A DNA stretch of 18,225 nt, taken from positions 1 through 18,225 of the forward strand of contig CAYUIK010000085.1 in the NCBI GenBank assembly GCA_964444805.1, given 5' to 3'. Of this stretch, positions 9,088-16,085 are shown piece after piece. The position numbers and the translations under genes were made by a program. Every line of letters starts with the position of its first letter. Position 1 is the first letter of the stretch. The stretch is from RECG01 sp964444805. GTDB lineage: Bacteria > Bacillota_I > Bacilli_A > Acholeplasmatales > Acholeplasmataceae. The notes below the pieces were generated by a model. The model had not been told where the DNA came from. It worked only from the letters and a program-made list of their open reading frames with translations, and did not search any database.

Positions 9088-10137
9088 CTAATAGTGGACG
9101 CGCTTCTTGCCAACGTAGAGTTGGAAGAGCGTGAACACTAGGATGAGCGCGAACAACAGGATCGCCGCTGCCGAAGCATAGGACATCATACCATCATCAG
9201 CCGCGAGTCCGATATAATCGTAGACGTAGAAAACGATGGTCTTCAAATTGATCATGCCGTCACGCCCATAGGGCAAACGACCTGTCTGGTTGATGATCGC
9301 GACAACGGTCGTATAGACCTTGAATCCCCCGATGACGGATGTAATCAGAATATAAAAGATCATGGGTGAAATCAGTGGTACGGTGATGCGCCTAAACGAC
9401 TTATAGCGCGAAGACCCGTCGATTTTGGCTGCCTGATAGTATTGCTTGTCGACACTTTGAATGCCGGCCAGAAAAACGATGATCTTGAAAGCGAGACCGT
9501 TCCAGACCGAATAGATCAGGATGACGGACATCGCCGACCAGAAGGTAGCCCCGACACCGACCCAAACGATCGGTTGACCGCCGAACCAGGTAATGATCTG
9601 GTTGGCGAGACCGAGGTTGAAAAGGTCGTTGCTATTCCCTTTAAACATATAGGCGAAAACGAGTCCGATGGCGATCTGGTTCGTAATGTAGGGTAAGAAG
9701 AATATGGTTTGATAGAACCCTTTGAGCGACTTGATGGATGCCAAAGCGACTGCGAGCACGAGACTCACGATGATCGATACAGGAACCGAGATGAAAACGA
9801 TAATCCCCGTGTTGATGACGGCTTGTCTAAATCCAGCAAGCTTCAATACGTGCACGTAATTGCCGATAATCGTGTAATCATCGAATTCACCCGTTTGAAT
9901 ATTGTATCCTTCAAAAAACGAGATCATGAACGAATTGATGATCGGATAAAACGTGAATATGGCCAGCAGAATGAGCGCGGGTAACAAATAGAGGATGGCT
10001 TTTAGCCATGAAGGCCAGTGAACGAGGAAGCGCATGTTCTTCGATTCGAAGTAGTCGCTGATCTTCCGCTTGACGCCGTTCACATACCCCCTGACTCTCC
10101 AAATGAATTCCCGGAGGGATTCTTTGATATTGGTCAT
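9088..10137 (-). CDS. ABC sugar transporter permease, MalF type
   Basis: A 349-residue membrane subunit that should pair with the MalG-type permease to form the transport channel. A cytoplasmic N-terminus of about 45 residues is followed by a first membrane segment (ILYLLPALILLAIFTFYPII) and about five more. The EAA loop YYQAAKIDGSSRYKSFRRIT, near residue 235-255, is the ATPase docking site; the sequence PL.SPMIFYILI follows, as is normal for MalF-like proteins. The start codon overlaps the ATPase stop codon (ATGA), with only a weak GGGTGA upstream, so translation is probably coupled. Length is close to the family norm for UgpA/MsmF-like subunits. Confidence 0.93.
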   Translation of the reverse strand: MTNIKESLREFIWRVRGYVNGVKRKISDYFESKNMRFLVHWPSWLKAILYLLPALILLAIFTFYPIINSFMISFFEGYNIQTGEFDDYTIIGNYVHVLKLAGFRQAVINTGIIVFISVPVSIIVSLVLAVALASIKSLKGFYQTIFFLPYITNQIAIGLVFAYMFKGNSNDLFNLGLANQIITWFGGQPIVWVGVGATFWSAMSVILIYSVWNGLAFKIIVFLAGIQSVDKQYYQAAKIDGSSRYKSFRRITVPLISPMIFYILITSVIGGFKVYTTVVAIINQTGRLPYGRDGMINLKTIVFYVYDYIGLAADDGMMSYASAAAILLFALILVFTLFQLYVGKKRVHY

Positions 10138-11186
10138 TGGACAACGTCACCCGTTTCCTTATCGAACACATAGATTTTTTTACTCTTGGCTTTCAAACGA
10201 ATCGTTTCTTGGTCCTGAACGGAATCCGAATCGACGAGAGCACGAATCTGCACGCCACTCAGTTCGAAACGAATGAGCGTGTCCCGTCCGATGTGATCCA
10301 AATCGATCGTATTGATCTCTTGGCCTTCCGGATCAGCCTGAAAATCCTCAGGACGGATACCGATCGTATACTCTCCGTCCGGTACGTCTTTTTCGCCAAG
10401 GAGAACATCCGCATCGGAATAGATCTTCCCGTTTTTGATGTGTCCGTTCAAAATATTGATGGGTGGATTCCCTAGGAACTTGGCAACGAATAGATTGTTC
10501 GGATTGTTGTAAATTTCCTGTGGGTGATCCATCTGTTGCTGAACACCAAAATTCAAAACGACCATTTCGTCACTAATACTCATCGCTTCTTCCTGGTCAT
10601 GGGTTACGAAAATCGTCGTAATTCCCGTTTCTCTCTGGATGCGCTTGATTTCTTCTCTCGTCTGGAGACGGAGTCGTGCATCAAGGTTCGATAGTGGTTC
10701 GTCGAGTAACAATACGCGCGGTTTCTTGACCAAAGCACGCGCAATTGCGACGCGCTGTTGCTGACCACCGGAAAGTTGGGCCGGTTTGCGATCGAGCAGT
10801 TCACCGATATCGACGAGGTTCGCCATTTCCTGAACGAGTTCAAGTGCTTCCGTTCTCTTGATGTTGATGTTTTCAAGCGGAAACATGATGTTCTGACGAA
10901 CGGTCATGTGCGGGTAAAGCGCATAGTTTTGAAACACGAGTCCGATGCCACGCTTTTCAGCGGCAAGTTTGGTGACATCATCATCACCAAAAAAGATTTT
11001 ACCGCCGGACGGTTTGAACAACCCGGCGATCATGAACAGGGTTGTCGATTTTCCGCATCCGGATGGTCCGAGAAGACCGATGAGTTTCCCGGACCCGATC
11101 GTGACGGTCAGGTCATCGACGGCACGGGTTTCTTTGCCCGCTTTGTCCGTAAAGATTTTGGTTAAGTTCTGCAATCTGATTTCCAT
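10134..11186 (-). CDS. ABC sugar importer ATPase, MalK/UgpC/MsmK type
   Basis: Cytoplasmic ATPase that powers the importer. All motifs are intact: Walker A GPSGCGKST 40-48, Q-loop Gln86 in VFQNYALYPHM, signature LSGGQ 138-142, Walker B VLLLDE 158-163, D-loop SNLD 166-169 and H-loop His196 in VTHDQEEAM. The nucleotide-binding domain ends near 235. The remaining 115 residues form the MalK-type TOBE/OB regulatory domain (IGIRPEDF and IRFELSGVQIRALV are visible). The 350-residue length is normal for the family. AAGGAG lies 12 bases before the ATG. It is first in the operon, behind a complex leader region at 11187-11578. Some MalK-type ATPases serve several importers; nothing here tells whether this one does. 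Confidence 0.95.
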   Translation of the reverse strand: MEIRLQNLTKIFTDKAGKETRAVDDLTVTIGSGKLIGLLGPSGCGKSTTLFMIAGLFKPSGGKIFFGDDDVTKLAAEKRGIGLVFQNYALYPHMTVRQNIMFPLENINIKRTEALELVQEMANLVDIGELLDRKPAQLSGGQQQRVAIARALVKKPRVLLLDEPLSNLDARLRLQTREEIKRIQRETGITTIFVTHDQEEAMSISDEMVVLNFGVQQQMDHPQEIYNNPNNLFVAKFLGNPPINILNGHIKNGKIYSDADVLLGEKDVPDGEYTIGIRPEDFQADPEGQEINTIDLDHIGRDTLIRFELSGVQIRALVDSDSVQDQETIRLKAKSKKIYVFDKETGDVVQ

Positions 11187-11224
11187 GTGCTCTGTCTGCT
11201 CCTTCTAAAAAGATGTGCTCGATC

Positions 11225-11264
11225 GATAAAAGAAAGAGCACCTATGTTTGTCCCATAAGCACTC
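11225..11264 (-). terminator. Attenuator-like terminator in the transporter operon leader
   Basis: On the minus strand GAGTGCTTATG (11264-11254), loop GGACAAA, then CATAGGTGCTC (11246-11236) forms an 11-bp RNA stem with three G-U pairs, followed by TTTCTTTTATC. It lies between both promoters and the ATPase start at 11186, so it would cut off the operon unless prevented. The stop codon of the 25-codon ORF overlaps the first stem bases. Confidence 0.6.
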
Positions 11265-11279
11265 TATACGTATAGTGTG
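11260..11279 (-). promoter_or_regulatory. 20-bp palindrome overlapping the attenuator (antiterminator or operator candidate)
   Basis: CACTCTATAC and GTATAGTGTG are complementary except for one T-T position. The left five bases are also the 5' arm of the terminator stem at 11225-11264, so in RNA the two folds exclude each other. It could equally be a protein-binding DNA palindrome. It lies at the end of the 25-codon ORF. Confidence 0.45.
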
Positions 11280-11341
11280 AAAAAAATTGCGTTCGCGGTC
11301 GACAAGATTAGGATTTGCGTGTAAGGTTGCAGTTCATTCAT
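11264..11341 (-). CDS. Small ORF, 25 residues, leader peptide or tiny membrane protein
   Basis: ATG at 11341 to TAG at 11264-11266. It begins MNELQPY, continues with TQ, and ends with a hydrophobic stretch, ILILSTANAIFFTLYV, which could span the membrane. AGAGG lies 10 bases before the ATG and only a few bases after the predicted start of transcription from the promoter at 11364-11392. Its stop codon sits at the base of a terminator hairpin, so ribosomes on it could affect that fold. A two-codon frame (ATG GTA TGA) starts 5 bases before it in another frame. No run of one amino acid is present, so a classical amino-acid attenuator is not indicated. Not recognised from any family. Confidence 0.4.
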   Translation of the reverse strand: MNELQPYTQILILSTANAIFFTLYV

Positions 11342-11363
11342 ACCATACTCACCTCTACGTCCT

Positions 11364-11392
11364 ATTATATAATAATAGACGCATGATTTCAA
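11364..11392 (-). promoter_or_regulatory. Proximal promoter P2 of the transporter operon
   Basis: TTGAAA (11392-11387), a 17-base spacer and TATAAT (11369-11364) on the minus strand. Predicted start of transcription is near 11357, immediately before the SD of the 25-codon ORF. Confidence 0.65.
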
Positions 11393-11448
11393 TTGATTAG
11401 GAAGAGTAAGGGAAGGAAATTTACCTTAATTTTTCAAACCCTAAAATG

Positions 11449-11458
11449 TAAGCGCTTA
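11449..11458 (-). promoter_or_regulatory. LacI/CcpA-type operator half-palindrome pair at the P1 start site
   Basis: Perfect 10-bp palindrome TAAGCGCTTA inside TGTAAGCGCTTAAG, close to the cre core (TGWAARCGYTWNCW) with mismatches at the outer end. It covers about +6 to +15 of P1, a repressing position. The repressor is not encoded in this window. Confidence 0.5.
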
Positions 11459-11470
11459 AGGGGTATCCCC

Positions 11471-11499
11471 ATTATAGTATCGAGCCGGCTTTTTGTCAA
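11471..11499 (-). promoter_or_regulatory. Distal promoter P1 of the transporter operon
   Basis: Exact consensus sigma-A promoter: TTGACA (11499-11494), 17-base spacer, TATAAT (11476-11471). Predicted start near 11464. A LacI-type palindrome lies directly upstream and another overlaps the start region. Confidence 0.8.
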
Positions 11500-11518
11500 T
11501 GAAAGCAAACCGCTTTCA
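11500..11518 (-). promoter_or_regulatory. cre-like/LacI-type palindrome just upstream of the P1 -35 box
   Basis: On the minus strand TGAAAGC GGTTT GCTTTCA, with 7-bp perfect arms around 5 bases. TGAAAGCGGTTTGC matches the cre consensus at 12 of 14 positions by eye. It abuts the -35 hexamer. Together with 11449-11458 it could let one dimeric regulator, or a looped pair, control P1 according to sugar supply. Confidence 0.5.
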
Positions 11519-11578
11519 CTGTCGCTTATAATGTTTATAATCCAACCAGCTCTACCCTGCTATTTCGATCCGATATTT

Positions 11579-12970
11579 TTAAAATTCGCAGTGTTTCGGA
11601 GTCCGGGGGAAGGGGATGACATCCCGAATGTTTTCGACTCCGGACAAATACATGAGAAGACGCTCAAAGCCCATACCGAAACCAGAGTGTACGCATCCTC
11701 CGTATGTCCTGAGATCGAAATACCATTGGAACTCCTTGTCTTCGATTTCCATTTCTCGCATCCGCTTTTTCAACAGGTCGAGGCGTTCTTCTCTTTGTGA
11801 CCCACCGATGAGTTCTCCGCTCCCCGGAACGAGAAGATCCATCGCAGCAACCGTTTTTCCGTCTTCGTTTTGCCGCATGTAGAACGCTTTGATTTCCTTG
11901 GGCCAGTCGATCACGAAAACGGGTCGCTTGAAGTGGACTTCCGTCAGATAACGTTCGTGTTCGGTCGCGATATCATGGCCATAGATGGGTTCGATTTCAA
12001 ACGTTCTTTTGCTCGATCTGAGAATGTCGATCGCTTTTTCGTATGAAATCCGGGCAAACGGTTCGTTGAAAACATTTTTGAGTTTCTCTTCGAGTCCTTT
12101 CTCGACGAATCGGTTGAAAAACGCCATTTCTTCCGGCAGGCGCTCGTATACGACGGCGATGACGTATTTAACCATCTCTTCGGCAACATCCATGTCCTTT
12201 TCAAGATCGGCGAAAGCCATCTCGGGTTCGATCATCCAGAACTCGGAGGCGTGACGCTGGGTATTGGAGTTTTCCGCTCGGAATGTCGGACCGAACGTGT
12301 AGACGTTTCGAAAACTTAAGGCGAAAGCCTCCGCTTCGAGTTGTCCGGTTACCGTAAGATTGGTGCGCTTCCCGAAAAAATCCTTGGTATAGTCGACGTT
12401 TCCGTGTTCATCGCGGGGTGTTTCAAGGAAAGGGAGCGTTGATACACCAAACATCTGTCCGGCCCCTTCGCCGTCATTAGCAGTTATGATTGGCGTATGG
12501 ACGTGAATAAACCCTTTCTTCTGAAAGAACTCGTGGATCGCGAAAGAAGCGACGCTACGCAACCGGAATACCGCATGAAACAGATTCGTTCGTGTCCGGA
12601 GATGAGCGACTTCTCGCAGGAATTCCCGTGAATGACGCTTCGGTTGAATCGGGTAGTTTTCCGGTGAATCACCGAGGAGAACGACCGATGTCGCTTTGAT
12701 CTCGAACGGTTGGCGTGCTCCCGGTGTCAGGACCAGTTGACCTTTGAGTTCGAGCGCGCTTCCCACACGTATTTTTTGTACATCCTTGAAATCATCGAGT
12801 TTGTTCGCTTCATAGACGACCTGTATGTGTTCGAAAAACGTTCCGTCATGAAAATTGATGAATCCGAATTCCTTTTGTGCTCGATTGTTTCGAACCCACC
12901 CGTAAAGCGTAATCTCAGAGCCGATAAAAGCTTCGGGTGAACGATAAATCTCATGAACTGTTGTTTCCAT
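11579..12970 (-). CDS. asnS: Asparaginyl-tRNA synthetase
   Basis: Cytoplasmic class IIb synthetase, 463 residues, the normal length; it charges tRNA-Asn with asparagine using ATP. The N-terminal OB anticodon-binding domain (residues 1-105) starts with TLYGWVRNNRAQKEFGFINF. The catalytic core holds motif 2 (TFRAENSNTQRHASEFWMIE, near 228-247) and motif 3 (GFGMGFERLLMYLSG, 430-444), and ends IPFPRTPKHCEF. The EFWMIEPEMAF form and the AENS.T.RHA motif distinguish it from aspartyl enzymes. AAGGAG lies 9 bases before the ATG. Expression should respond to uncharged tRNA-Asn through the T-box leader upstream. I see no clear terminator after it, so some read-through into the transporter leader is possible. 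Confidence 0.97.
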   Translation of the reverse strand: METTVHEIYRSPEAFIGSEITLYGWVRNNRAQKEFGFINFHDGTFFEHIQVVYEANKLDDFKDVQKIRVGSALELKGQLVLTPGARQPFEIKATSVVLLGDSPENYPIQPKRHSREFLREVAHLRTRTNLFHAVFRLRSVASFAIHEFFQKKGFIHVHTPIITANDGEGAGQMFGVSTLPFLETPRDEHGNVDYTKDFFGKRTNLTVTGQLEAEAFALSFRNVYTFGPTFRAENSNTQRHASEFWMIEPEMAFADLEKDMDVAEEMVKYVIAVVYERLPEEMAFFNRFVEKGLEEKLKNVFNEPFARISYEKAIDILRSSKRTFEIEPIYGHDIATEHERYLTEVHFKRPVFVIDWPKEIKAFYMRQNEDGKTVAAMDLLVPGSGELIGGSQREERLDLLKKRMREMEIEDKEFQWYFDLRTYGGCVHSGFGMGFERLLMYLSGVENIRDVIPFPRTPKHCEF

Positions 12971-13011
12971 ATCCTTTTTCTCCTTTTCGCTTGATGATGC
13001 GATTGATCAGA

Positions 13012-13046
13012 TAAACAAAAACGCCCTCGACATAGCCTAAGGACGT
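13012..13046 (-). terminator. Intrinsic terminator of the asnS T-box
   Basis: ACGTCCT (13046-13040) pairs with AGGGCGT (13027-13021) across a 12-base inner segment and is followed by TTTTTGTTT. It lies just after the T-box sequence, whose 3' neighbour forms the alternative antiterminator. Confidence 0.8.
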
Positions 13047-13247
13047 CATGAACGCGGTACCACCTTAGTTCCGGATCGAAATCCGGCCCTCAACGTCTTT
13101 AACGCAGACATACGGACGGGTCTACTCTCGCAAACGATTTCTTCCGTCTCTCAAAGTGTTCGAAGCGATGCCGTTTCTTCCGGGCTCGCACCTCTCCCGA
13201 ATCGCTTGGTGAAACCTGTGGCATCCCATCCTCTTTTCATCGATTTC
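13012..13247 (-). ncRNA. T-box leader RNA of asnS
   Basis: A roughly 235-base leader between the asnS promoter and gene. The T-box sequence AAGGTGGTACCGCG lies at 13066-13053, with the UGGUACC antiterminator bulge that pairs with the tRNA acceptor end. Upstream there is a Stem I-like region with an apical GGGAGAGGTGCGAGCCC hairpin and the CACTTTGAG segment commonly found at the Stem I base. Asn AAC triplets occur at 13160-13158 (followed by A, next to that segment) and at 13175-13173; the first is the better specifier candidate. Uncharged tRNA-Asn would stabilise the antiterminator and raise asnS expression. Confidence 0.9.
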
Positions 13248-13253
13248 ATATTC

Positions 13254-13282
13254 ATTATAGCGGTATTCAGACCGATTGTCAA
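13254..13282 (-). promoter_or_regulatory. Promoter of the asnS T-box transcript
   Basis: Exact consensus TTGACA (13282-13277), 17-base spacer, TATAAT (13259-13254). The TGA in the -35 box is also the stop codon of rmuC. Confidence 0.85.
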
Positions 13283-14454
13283 TCGTCTTCTTTCGCTTCC
13301 TCTTCGGTTTGTCCGTTTCCTTCGGTGCGATCGATCGCGTCGAATTTCGCCTCTTTGATCTGGTCGAAGGTTCGATTGATTTTCGTACTCGTAATATGAA
13401 CCTGTTCCGCATTCTTCGACACACTGTCCAAAGCATTCTTGAGCTTTGCCCATCGTTCACCGTAACGCTTGAACTCTTCGCCGAGTTTCATCAGTTCATC
13501 GATGATGACCTTGGCTTGTCGATCGCGTTCCGTATTTTTGACGGCGAGTTGGATCATGCTCAGTGTCGAGATGAGCGTCGTCGGCGAAACGATCCAAATT
13601 CTTTGTTTCGTCGCGTACTCCAATAGGTCGTCGTGGTGGGCGCTGATCTCGGCGAACAATGCCTCGGCCGGAACGAACATGAAAGCCTGATCACTCGTCT
13701 CTCCGGCAATCACGTACTTGTTTTTAATCGTGCCGATATGTCTCTTCACGTCGTTTTTGAACGCCTTTTCCGCGACGTCCCGTTCGCTTTGAGGGCGGTT
13801 TCGATCGACCATCCGACGATAGTTTTCCAACGGAAATTTCGAGTCGATCACGACCATACCGAGGGGTTCCGGTCCGTAGACAACAGCATCAGCGATCATG
13901 CCGTTGCTCAACGTCTTCTGTTTCTTATAGAGCAGCTCGTGATCGCCCATAACGGCGGAGAGGACCTGATAGAGTTGAACCTCACCGTAGATACCACGAG
14001 ATTTCTTGTCGGTTAACAGTTCGTTAAGCGAAACGACTTCAGTCGACAACGCATCGATTCGTTTTTGTGCTTCATCGATTTTCCCGAGTCGTTCGATGAT
14101 GTCGAGAAACGTCTTGTTCGTCTTCTCGAACCCTTGACCGAGCCGATCTTCTACCTTCTCGTTGATACGCTGCAAGTGTCCGTCGATGTGTCCCATCATC
14201 TGTTCCTTGAAGGCATTCAAGTCGCTCTGATTGAGCTTATTGTTTTCGTTGAAGAGTTTTCCCATTTCGAACTTGAACGCACCATACTCCTTTTGAACGT
14301 AGAGTTTGAGTTCGTTTTGCGCTTCCTTTTGGGCGATGAGCGACTGCGAATCGGGTTTCGTTCGTCTTTGGACGACGTGAATCGCCCATCCGATGAGAAC
14401 AACGATCAGGGCGAGTCCCGAAAGAACGACATATTCAAACATGCCCAGGTTCAT
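13279..14454 (-). CDS. rmuC: DNA recombination protein RmuC family
   Basis: A 391-residue protein with an N-terminal membrane anchor (about 7-28), a long charged coiled-coil-prone region (about 40-165) and a RmuC domain (about 170-345). The domain shows GIYGEVQLYQVL, DAVVYGPEP..MVVIDSKFPLENY and AFMFVPAEALFAEI, the family hallmarks of a nuclease-like fold. In E. coli RmuC limits rearrangements at inverted repeats; the biochemical activity is not firmly known. The start overlaps the stop of the upstream gene by 4 bases, indicating co-transcription. The acidic tail (EEEAKEDD) is not part of the domain. Confidence 0.93.
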   Translation of the reverse strand: MNLGMFEYVVLSGLALIVVLIGWAIHVVQRRTKPDSQSLIAQKEAQNELKLYVQKEYGAFKFEMGKLFNENNKLNQSDLNAFKEQMMGHIDGHLQRINEKVEDRLGQGFEKTNKTFLDIIERLGKIDEAQKRIDALSTEVVSLNELLTDKKSRGIYGEVQLYQVLSAVMGDHELLYKKQKTLSNGMIADAVVYGPEPLGMVVIDSKFPLENYRRMVDRNRPQSERDVAEKAFKNDVKRHIGTIKNKYVIAGETSDQAFMFVPAEALFAEISAHHDDLLEYATKQRIWIVSPTTLISTLSMIQLAVKNTERDRQAKVIIDELMKLGEEFKRYGERWAKLKNALDSVSKNAEQVHITSTKINRTFDQIKEAKFDAIDRTEGNGQTEEEAKEDD

Positions 14455-15389
14455 AGGTCTGCAAGATAATAGACGTGAGCGACTTCATCGATGACTTCGA
14501 AATAGGATGTGATATACGTCTCTTTCGACAAGATCAGGTCGTTGACCGACGTGATGAACCCGTCGTCATTCAAAGCGCGTGAGTAGTGTCGCTGTTTGTC
14601 CTTTTCGACCATGACGCTCTGGTAGGCACGACTGACGAGGTCGGTACAGTAATACCTGTTTTCCATCATGACGAAAAACAAGAAATTGTAGATGACGTCG
14701 TTTTCAACGAGGGCATTCCCGAAATCGACGACGCCGTCGACTTGTTCATCGGTGACGCCTTTGACGCGTAAAGCAAACCCTTCGGTCCGATAATGCGACC
14801 CGTAGTACGGATACGACGCATCGCTTACGCCCCGAAACCCTTTGATCAACCAGTTGTTTCGGGAATTTCTGGCGACCGTGACGCTATAGTCATGGGGTTC
14901 AGTTCCGGGATGAAACATGATATCGAACAGGCTTTCGTCCGGTCTCGGGAAGCCTGTCGCTTCGATGAATCCATTATCACCGTCATGTATGGCGGCGTGC
15001 CCTCCATAATAATAGGTCATGAAAGGGTGGAACCAGCGAACCATCGGAAAAGGCGATTGTCTCGTCGTGAGAATGTCACCCTTTTGTCCGAGATATTCCT
15101 GGTCGTCATCATAAAAGACATCGCGCTCATCCTCGAGTTCATACCATGTTTCACGTGGAACAGCATAGTACCGGCGCGTTTGAAAAATGCCCGGACGCGT
15201 TTCGACTTCCGCTTCATACTCGAATGTCGCCCGTTCTTTGAAATCTCTAATCGTTCGTTCGACCTTGAAATACTCATAGGTCGTAAACCCGAAGCTGTAA
15301 ATGATGCCGAATAACAATAGAAGCACGATCAGTTTCAAGATCTTTCGTATCGTTCTTTTCTTCTTGTGTCGTTTCTGTCTCTTTTTCAT
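14451..15389 (-). CDS. Membrane-anchored permuted NlpC/P60 (YiiX/YaeF-like) hydrolase candidate
   Basis: I place the start at the ATG at 15389 (312 residues), because the GTG at 15398 lies inside the SD AAGGGTG while the ATG is 6 bases after it. A basic N-terminus is followed by one membrane segment (KLIVLLLLFGIIYSFGF), so the rest is probably extracytoplasmic. The domain runs GDILTT, then GGHAAI with candidate catalytic His131, IEATG, and later YYCTDLVSRAY with candidate Cys248 (numbers from the ATG). The order His before Cys, and GDI...GHA...YCT.LV, fits the circularly permuted papain-like DUF830/YiiX group, thought to cleave amide or lipid-linked bonds in the cell envelope. Substrate unknown. 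It lies in a two-gene unit with rmuC. Confidence 0.7.
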   Translation of the reverse strand: MKKRQKRHKKKRTIRKILKLIVLLLLFGIIYSFGFTTYEYFKVERTIRDFKERATFEYEAEVETRPGIFQTRRYYAVPRETWYELEDERDVFYDDDQEYLGQKGDILTTRQSPFPMVRWFHPFMTYYYGGHAAIHDGDNGFIEATGFPRPDESLFDIMFHPGTEPHDYSVTVARNSRNNWLIKGFRGVSDASYPYYGSHYRTEGFALRVKGVTDEQVDGVVDFGNALVENDVIYNFLFFVMMENRYYCTDLVSRAYQSVMVEKDKQRHYSRALNDDGFITSVNDLILSKETYITSYFEVIDEVAHVYYLADL

Positions 15390-15419
15390 GTCGTTCACCC
15401 TTGACTCTATTTTATCAAC

Positions 15420-15428
15420 ATTATACCA
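15420..15428 (-). promoter_or_regulatory. Extended -10 promoter for the YiiX-like gene and rmuC
   Basis: TGGTATAAT on the minus strand is an extended -10 element with a perfect -10 hexamer (15425-15420). No good -35 is seen at the proper spacing, where the jag terminator U-tract lies. Predicted start is near 15413. Confidence 0.6.
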
Positions 15429-15439
15429 CCAACATCAGG

Positions 15440-15469
15440 AAAAAAAGTAGTCCGAGGACTACCTTTTTG
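15440..15469 (-). terminator. Intrinsic terminator of the rpmH-rnpA-yidC-jag operon
   Basis: GTAGTCC and GGACTAC with two central bases, flanked by AAAAA on the 5' side and a run of seven T on the 3' side (minus strand). Nearly symmetrical, so it could work in both directions. The jag stop codon TAG lies in its 5' arm. Confidence 0.9.
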
Positions 15470-16079
15470 GTTTGATTACGAGCGCGCGTTCTTCGCCGTC
15501 CCCTTCGGATTCCGTCGTGACATCACGCCAATCGCTCAATTTCGTATGGACGATTCGCCGATCATAGGCATTCATCGGATCGAGTTTGACCGCGATGTGT
15601 GTTCGTGCGACTTCCTTCGCTGTCTTTGTTGCGAGAATCTCGAGCTGCCGCTTGTGATTCTCGTGATAGTTCCCGATATCAAGAGAAACGATCGCATACC
15701 CGTCGACGAAACTGTTCAAATAGTTTCTAAGCATGTACTGTAAAGCCAAAAGCGTTCTTCCGTCGCGACCGATCAAAATGGCGTTGTGGTTGCTTTGGAG
15801 GCTGTAGTAGATTTCCTGACCATCATTGACCGTTCGGAGTTCCATTTTGACTTCGACGTCAAGGGCACTCATGATGTTTTCAAGAAAACTCTTTCCTTCG
15901 AGCGCGAGATTGACATTCGGCGTCGCTTCGTAAACTGCGGAAGAACCGATACCGAAAATCCCCTTGTTCTCTTTAAGTACCGTCAACTTGATCTTATCTT
16001 TTTGAATGTTAAGTTGTTCAACCGCCATCCTTTCTGCTTCGGATAGCGATTTCGCTTCAAATTCAACGCGTTTTAACAT
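15459..16079 (-). CDS. jag: RNA-binding protein Jag/KhpB (SpoIIIJ-associated)
   Basis: A 206-residue protein with an N-terminal Jag domain (about 1-50, including KGIFGIGSS), a KH domain with the GxxG loop as GRDG near residue 101 (ILIGRDGRTLLALQYMLRNY) and a C-terminal R3H domain (AYDRRIVHTKL, near 173). KhpB proteins bind RNA, often as partners of KhpA, and affect cell division and envelope growth in Bacillota. It follows yidC after 6 bases; SD GGGGTG overlaps the end of yidC. The conserved yidC-jag pairing supports the call. The last codons run into the operon terminator. Confidence 0.95.
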   Translation of the reverse strand: MLKRVEFEAKSLSEAERMAVEQLNIQKDKIKLTVLKENKGIFGIGSSAVYEATPNVNLALEGKSFLENIMSALDVEVKMELRTVNDGQEIYYSLQSNHNAILIGRDGRTLLALQYMLRNYLNSFVDGYAIVSLDIGNYHENHKRQLEILATKTAKEVARTHIAVKLDPMNAYDRRIVHTKLSDWRDVTTESEGDGEERALVIKPKR

Positions 16080-16085
16080 ATTCGC

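Noticed and set aside
11519..11578. Terminator after asnS
   Set aside because: No stem with a following T-run is visible on the minus strand, so none is reported.
14793..15314. 173-codon plus-strand ORF antisense to the YiiX-like gene
   Set aside because: No SD, no recognisable domain, and the opposite strand carries clear motifs and a membrane anchor.
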